This document shows, piece by piece, positions 60,836 to 64,000 of a DNA stretch of 64,000 nt. This DNA is from Lacibacter sediminis (GTDB lineage: Bacteria > Bacteroidota > Bacteroidia > Chitinophagales > Chitinophagaceae). The notes under the pieces were generated by a model, which was not told the origin of the DNA, did not search any database, and was given only the letters and a program-made list of their open reading frames with translations. The translations under genes and the position numbers were made by a program. Location of the stretch: contig NZ_CP060007.1 in the NCBI RefSeq assembly GCF_014168535.1, forward strand, positions 3,472,001 through 3,536,000, read 5' to 3'. Each line of letters opens with the position of its first letter. The first letter of the stretch is position 1.

Positions 60836-61621
60836 TTAGAAATAACTAAAAGTTATGGCAGAGTTCACAGGTTGCTGACCCACAACTGTTGATTGCATTA
60901 CTGCTGACTTGGGCACTCCGTTTGAATGATACTGGTAAGTATAGTTCACCGTTTCTTCCAGAATATTATTATCGTCCTTATGAATTTCCGTCAGCATATT
61001 ATTAGGAGATGCCGGTACCCAAAGTAAATGCAACAGATCTTTTGCGGCGTAAAGCGGGTTTGGTTTATTATCGTAAGTAGATGTTACGGTGCCGCCAAAA
61101 ATAAACAGATCAGGTTGCAGAGGATTTTGAAAGTAGAACTCTGTTTTTTCTACATTACCTGATGCGCTGTTTGTGAAAACAAACTTTAACCATGCTTCAC
61201 CTGCTGCTGAGTTAATTTGAACTGATTTTAAAAAGTTGTTTTGGTAAGTATAGGTTGTAACGAAGAGTTCTATTCCAGACAATGTTTCGAATGAAGCTTC
61301 TGCCAATACACCGTTCTGGTAGATGGGCACAATGCGGATGTCTTCATCAGAAGTGATTTCGCTGATCTTTCCTTGTGCATTATAACTCACTTGGTAATTC
61401 ACCAGATCGCCTGAGGTAACAAAGTCATTTTTTAAGGCAGCGGTTTTTATAGTACCGTTTGCGTTATACGTCAATGAAACCTGGTTGTCCGGCGCCGTAA
61501 CTGATTTGAGTTTTGTGCTTGTAAACGCTTCTGATTTGTCTTTCTTACAAGAGCTGAAAATGAGTGTGGTGCTCACAACAAGAGCGAACAGCGTTGCTGT
61601 TGATTTAAAGCTGAATTTCAT
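60836..61621 (-). CDS. Lipoprotein with RHS-like beta repeats, unknown
   Basis: 261 aa from the ATG at 61621. Lipobox IFSSC (Cys25). Strand patterns such as VSLTYNANGTIKTAA and VSYNAQGKISEITSDE, VSYNAQG/LTYNANG, resemble short YD-like repeats seen in DUF4595-type lipoproteins. Role unknown. Monocistronic. Confidence 0.7.
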   Translation of the reverse strand: MKFSFKSTATLFALVVSTTLIFSSCKKDKSEAFTSTKLKSVTAPDNQVSLTYNANGTIKTAALKNDFVTSGDLVNYQVSYNAQGKISEITSDEDIRIVPIYQNGVLAEASFETLSGIELFVTTYTYQNNFLKSVQINSAAGEAWLKFVFTNSASGNVEKTEFYFQNPLQPDLFIFGGTVTSTYDNKPNPLYAAKDLLHLLWVPASPNNMLTEIHKDDNNILEETVNYTYQYHSNGVPKSAVMQSTVVGQQPVNSAITFSYF

Positions 61622-61706
61622 AATAATGATAAGGTTTAATGATTTATGACTTGACAAAGATCATTCAACTAACGTTGCACCGCAACCGCATAAATATGTG
61701 AAATAA

Positions 61707-61726
61707 AAAACCCGCTGTAAAGCGGG
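61707..61726 (-). terminator. Terminator after the 142-aa lipoprotein gene
   Basis: CCCGCT-GTAA-AGCGGG (61711-61726), with TTTTTTATTT on the minus strand. About 130 bp after the stop. Confidence 0.75.
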
Positions 61727-61856
61727 CCTAGGTGTGTTCTGTTAACAATTGTAAATCTTCTAATGATTAATATCTCAACAAAGATGTACTTCTGATAAAA
61801 TTGTACCTATCGCATAATTATGTGGTTTGCATTTTCTTAACAACAGCGAACATTTT

Positions 61857-62285
61857 CTACAGATCAACCTGTATTAATTTATTTGTGACAGATGCGGGAA
61901 TATCCTCACCGGTAGCGTTTAGTGAAATCCGGTTCAACGCATCTCTATACCTAATGACTTTACCAAAACGCAGTTTTTCTGAGTCCCGTACAATCTCAAA
62001 CTTTTTGCTGATAAATAAAGGAGTTTGCATTAAAGGGTAAGCCCGCAACAATTGATATGGAATTAATGTATCCCACAAAACCATTTGACTGTTATTTGAA
62101 AGTTGTTTACTTACAGCTAAACGAACTTCAGCCTCTACCCCATTGTAAACCGGTGCAGAGTAATCTGCAGCCTGGAATACTTTAAACTCAACCGTTTGCA
62201 ATACAGATACGGCTTTCGCAGGCGTTGGTTTTTTGCAGGCAATTAATAAAAGAAGAATAGTTGATGATAAGATTAATTTTTTCAT
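61857..62285 (-). CDS. Small lipoprotein, unknown
   Basis: 142 aa from the ATG at 62285. Lipobox LLIAC (Cys17) followed by KKPTPAKA. The rest is beta-rich with no recognised motif. Starts 63 bp after the S41 peptidase stop on the same strand, so possibly cotranscribed. Confidence 0.65.
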   Translation of the reverse strand: MKKLILSSTILLLLIACKKPTPAKAVSVLQTVEFKVFQAADYSAPVYNGVEAEVRLAVSKQLSNNSQMVLWDTLIPYQLLRAYPLMQTPLFISKKFEIVRDSEKLRFGKVIRYRDALNRISLNATGEDIPASVTNKLIQVDL

Positions 62286-62347
62286 TTTATACATTCTTGA
62301 TTAGTAATTGAAATGGTTTAACTTATCTGATAAGACTACTGCTCTCG

Positions 62348-63376
62348 CTATTTATTTTGTTTTTTGATCCACATCACAGCTGTTTTCACTTTTTCATCTT
62401 TTGATAACAGCTGGAAATTATCACCGCCTTCAACTTCAATATCCGGCTTTATACAATCATATAATATCTTTCCCTGTCCGTCCTTAAGTACACTTACAGC
62501 AAGATTAAATCCCGCTGAAGGCAATAATTCAAAACCTTCGTTGCCACTTGTTAATCCCATACTTTCCTCCCCAATTAAAATCGTATTATTTCGAAATGTA
62601 AGTGCAGCCGCAGTGCATTCACCGGCGCTTGCAGTGGATGGCCCTATCAGTACAGCAACAGGCAAATCCGAATAATCGGTGAAGGAATTTATTTTAATTT
62701 TATAGTAACCGGTTATAAGACTGTCATTTCTGAAGAAAACTTTTCCTTCGCCTTCTTTTACAGTATGGGAATACGAATCACTAACAATACCTTCCTTAAA
62801 AAGGCTTCGTAACCCTGCAATCATTGGAAACATATTTCCACCCTGATTTAAACGCAAATCGATAATGATACCTTTTGGATTCCGTTTCATCATTAACATA
62901 ATGGAATCATTGATCCTGTTTGCAATTTTATCTACGGATGCTGTGTCTTGAGCTACTATTACCGGAATTCTTAAAAAAGCAATGTCCGGGGTTATCATTT
63001 GGGCAACAATTTTCGGACCTTTCACTAATTCAGCTTCCGTAACGGCATTGATCTTGTGCAGGTTTCTGATTTTTCCTGTGCTGCGGAACATGGTGTCTTT
63101 ATAAAAAAAAGCACCATGAACATCACTTAGCTCATTGTATAATTTTGTAAATACAAATCCGCCCTCCGCTACTGTTTTTACATTCGCCGTTTGTTCTTTC
63201 AGTTCCTTTTTTAACCCCGACCAATCAACTTTATGTGCATTCAATGCCTTTTGCTGCATAATACCGATCGTTGTATCAAGTAGAAAGTGTACTGAATCTT
63301 TAGCCGTTAACAACTGTGATGATGCAACAAACGGCATCATTATCACGAAAGCCAAACTTATTTTTTTAATGAACAT
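62348..63376 (-). CDS. S41 family peptidase
   Basis: 342 aa. Signal peptide (ends VASSQ) and an S41/tail-specific protease-like core: IIDLRLNQGGNM (~172-182) and GPSTASAGE with candidate nucleophile Ser250; no PDZ domain is obvious. Extracytoplasmic. Lies 63 bp downstream of a second S41 gene (63440-64000) and is related to it. Confidence 0.85.
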   Translation of the reverse strand: MFIKKISLAFVIMMPFVASSQLLTAKDSVHFLLDTTIGIMQQKALNAHKVDWSGLKKELKEQTANVKTVAEGGFVFTKLYNELSDVHGAFFYKDTMFRSTGKIRNLHKINAVTEAELVKGPKIVAQMITPDIAFLRIPVIVAQDTASVDKIANRINDSIMLMMKRNPKGIIIDLRLNQGGNMFPMIAGLRSLFKEGIVSDSYSHTVKEGEGKVFFRNDSLITGYYKIKINSFTDYSDLPVAVLIGPSTASAGECTAAALTFRNNTILIGEESMGLTSGNEGFELLPSAGFNLAVSVLKDGQGKILYDCIKPDIEVEGGDNFQLLSKDEKVKTAVMWIKKQNK

Positions 63377-63439
63377 GAAATAACGATTTACAATTATTAA
63401 ACTAAATGATCAGTTATCTAACAGAGGGGTGTACTGAGC

Positions 63440-64000
63440 TCATTTTACTATTACAACTGAATTTGAATATCCATTTTCCATTTCTGTTTCTTTATTACCT
63501 GGATCAATGATCCACTGCCCGTCAATTACAAATTTGTACATGTGTTTGCCCGGTTCTGCAATCGTTTCAACGATCCATTCATCACCTTGCCTTTTCATTT
63601 TCGCAGAGGAAGCCGACCATTCGTTAAAACTTCCTGCCACCGAAACTTCTTTTGCATTGGCATAACCCTTCAACCGGAATGTAACTTTAGTAAACACAGG
63701 AGTTTCTTTTTCTACCTGTGCGATCAGGCGTATCAACTCATCTTTCCATCCCGGATCAGTTGATGTATTGAAACTGCTTTTCATTGCCAGTATATGTGCT
63801 TTCTGTAATGCAAGTCTTGGCATGATCAAACTATCAGGTTGCACACCAACCCCTTCCCAGTTTGTTTTGGTGATAGGATTAATAGCACGGCCAACAGGTA
63901 AAAACATATTGAAGTGCTTTGTAAGATTTACAGAGCCGCCGGGATTTGCACCACCACCTGTTACTTCGCCAATGATGGTTGCACGTTTTAAATTTTTAAG
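63440..64000 (-). CDS. S41 peptidase C-terminal part with glycogen-binding-type module (partial)
   Basis: Cut by the window edge: the frame is open to 64000. The N-terminal visible part reads KRATIIGEVTGGGANPGG and FNMFLPVGRAINPITKTNWEG, the S41 C-terminal core, followed by a helical linker and one AMPK/CBM48-type module in the last ~80 residues (VAGSFNEWSASS, YKFVIDGQWIIDPGN). The module closely matches the fourth module of the 24-kb protein. The catalytic Ser, beyond the window, cannot be checked. Confidence 0.85.
   Translation of the reverse strand, partial: LKNLKRATIIGEVTGGGANPGGSVNLTKHFNMFLPVGRAINPITKTNWEGVGVQPDSLIMPRLALQKAHILAMKSSFNTSTDPGWKDELIRLIAQVEKETPVFTKVTFRLKGYANAKEVSVAGSFNEWSASSAKMKRQGDEWIVETIAEPGKHMYKFVIDGQWIIDPGNKETEMENGYSNSVVIVK

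Overview
The window looks like one contiguous stretch of a Bacteroidota chromosome, most likely family Chitinophagaceae (inference). The signs are three proteins ending in type IX secretion (T9SS) sorting domains, many short lipoprotein signals of the SSC/SACK type, promoters of the TAnnTTTG type with few purine-rich ribosome sites, and lineage-typical families (DUF5916, GIN-domain lipoproteins, retropepsin-like proteases, a fused alpha/beta E1). I saw no rRNA, tRNA, CRISPR array, transposase or prophage.

Layout. 1-8 kb is housekeeping: fused 2-oxo acid dehydrogenase E1, FAH-family hydrolase, pth, rplY, prs, radC, ssb, mnmA. 8-31 kb mixes secreted proteins (lipoprotein, subtilase, 924-aa T9SS cargo, M14 peptidase, ThuA protein, beta-barrel, a four-module glycogen-binding-type protein coupled to a retropepsin) with core metabolism (RsmB-like methylase, sucB, sucA, rpsT, guaA). 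31-38.7 kb is one giant gene for a roughly 2,480-aa T9SS adhesin-like protein carrying 17 apparently identical 261-bp (87-aa) YDG-type repeats. 38.9-43.8 kb holds an Lhr-type helicase, a haem-binding protein, the PdeM-type phosphoesterase and an HDAC-family protein with no recognisable start codon. 43.9-50.8 kb has a DUF5916 protein, a LexA-like S24 regulator with its own palindromic operator candidates, surE, small membrane proteins and lpxB.

51-60.8 kb is a nitrous oxide reduction locus. A minus-strand unit runs cytochrome c, Sec-type (clade II) nosZ, a membrane-protein/NosL fusion, nosD, nosF, nosY, a cupin and a group III truncated haemoglobin. It is divergent from a Crp/Fnr regulator and a polytopic histidine-rich membrane protein. 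Three TGA-type Crp/Fnr boxes lie in the divergent spacer; one sits at about -42 of the predicted nos promoter. Electrons would pass from the cytochrome c to NosZ while NosL/D/F/Y supply and assemble copper. 60.8-64 kb has two lipoproteins and two S41 peptidases, the second cut by the window end and carrying the same glycogen-binding-type module as the 24-kb locus.

The most unusual items are the perfect 17-copy YDG array, the nos promoter architecture with the NosL fusion, short simple-sequence tracts read in frame inside two conserved enzymes, and the HDAC gene whose conserved N-terminus precedes any ATG/GTG/TTG.
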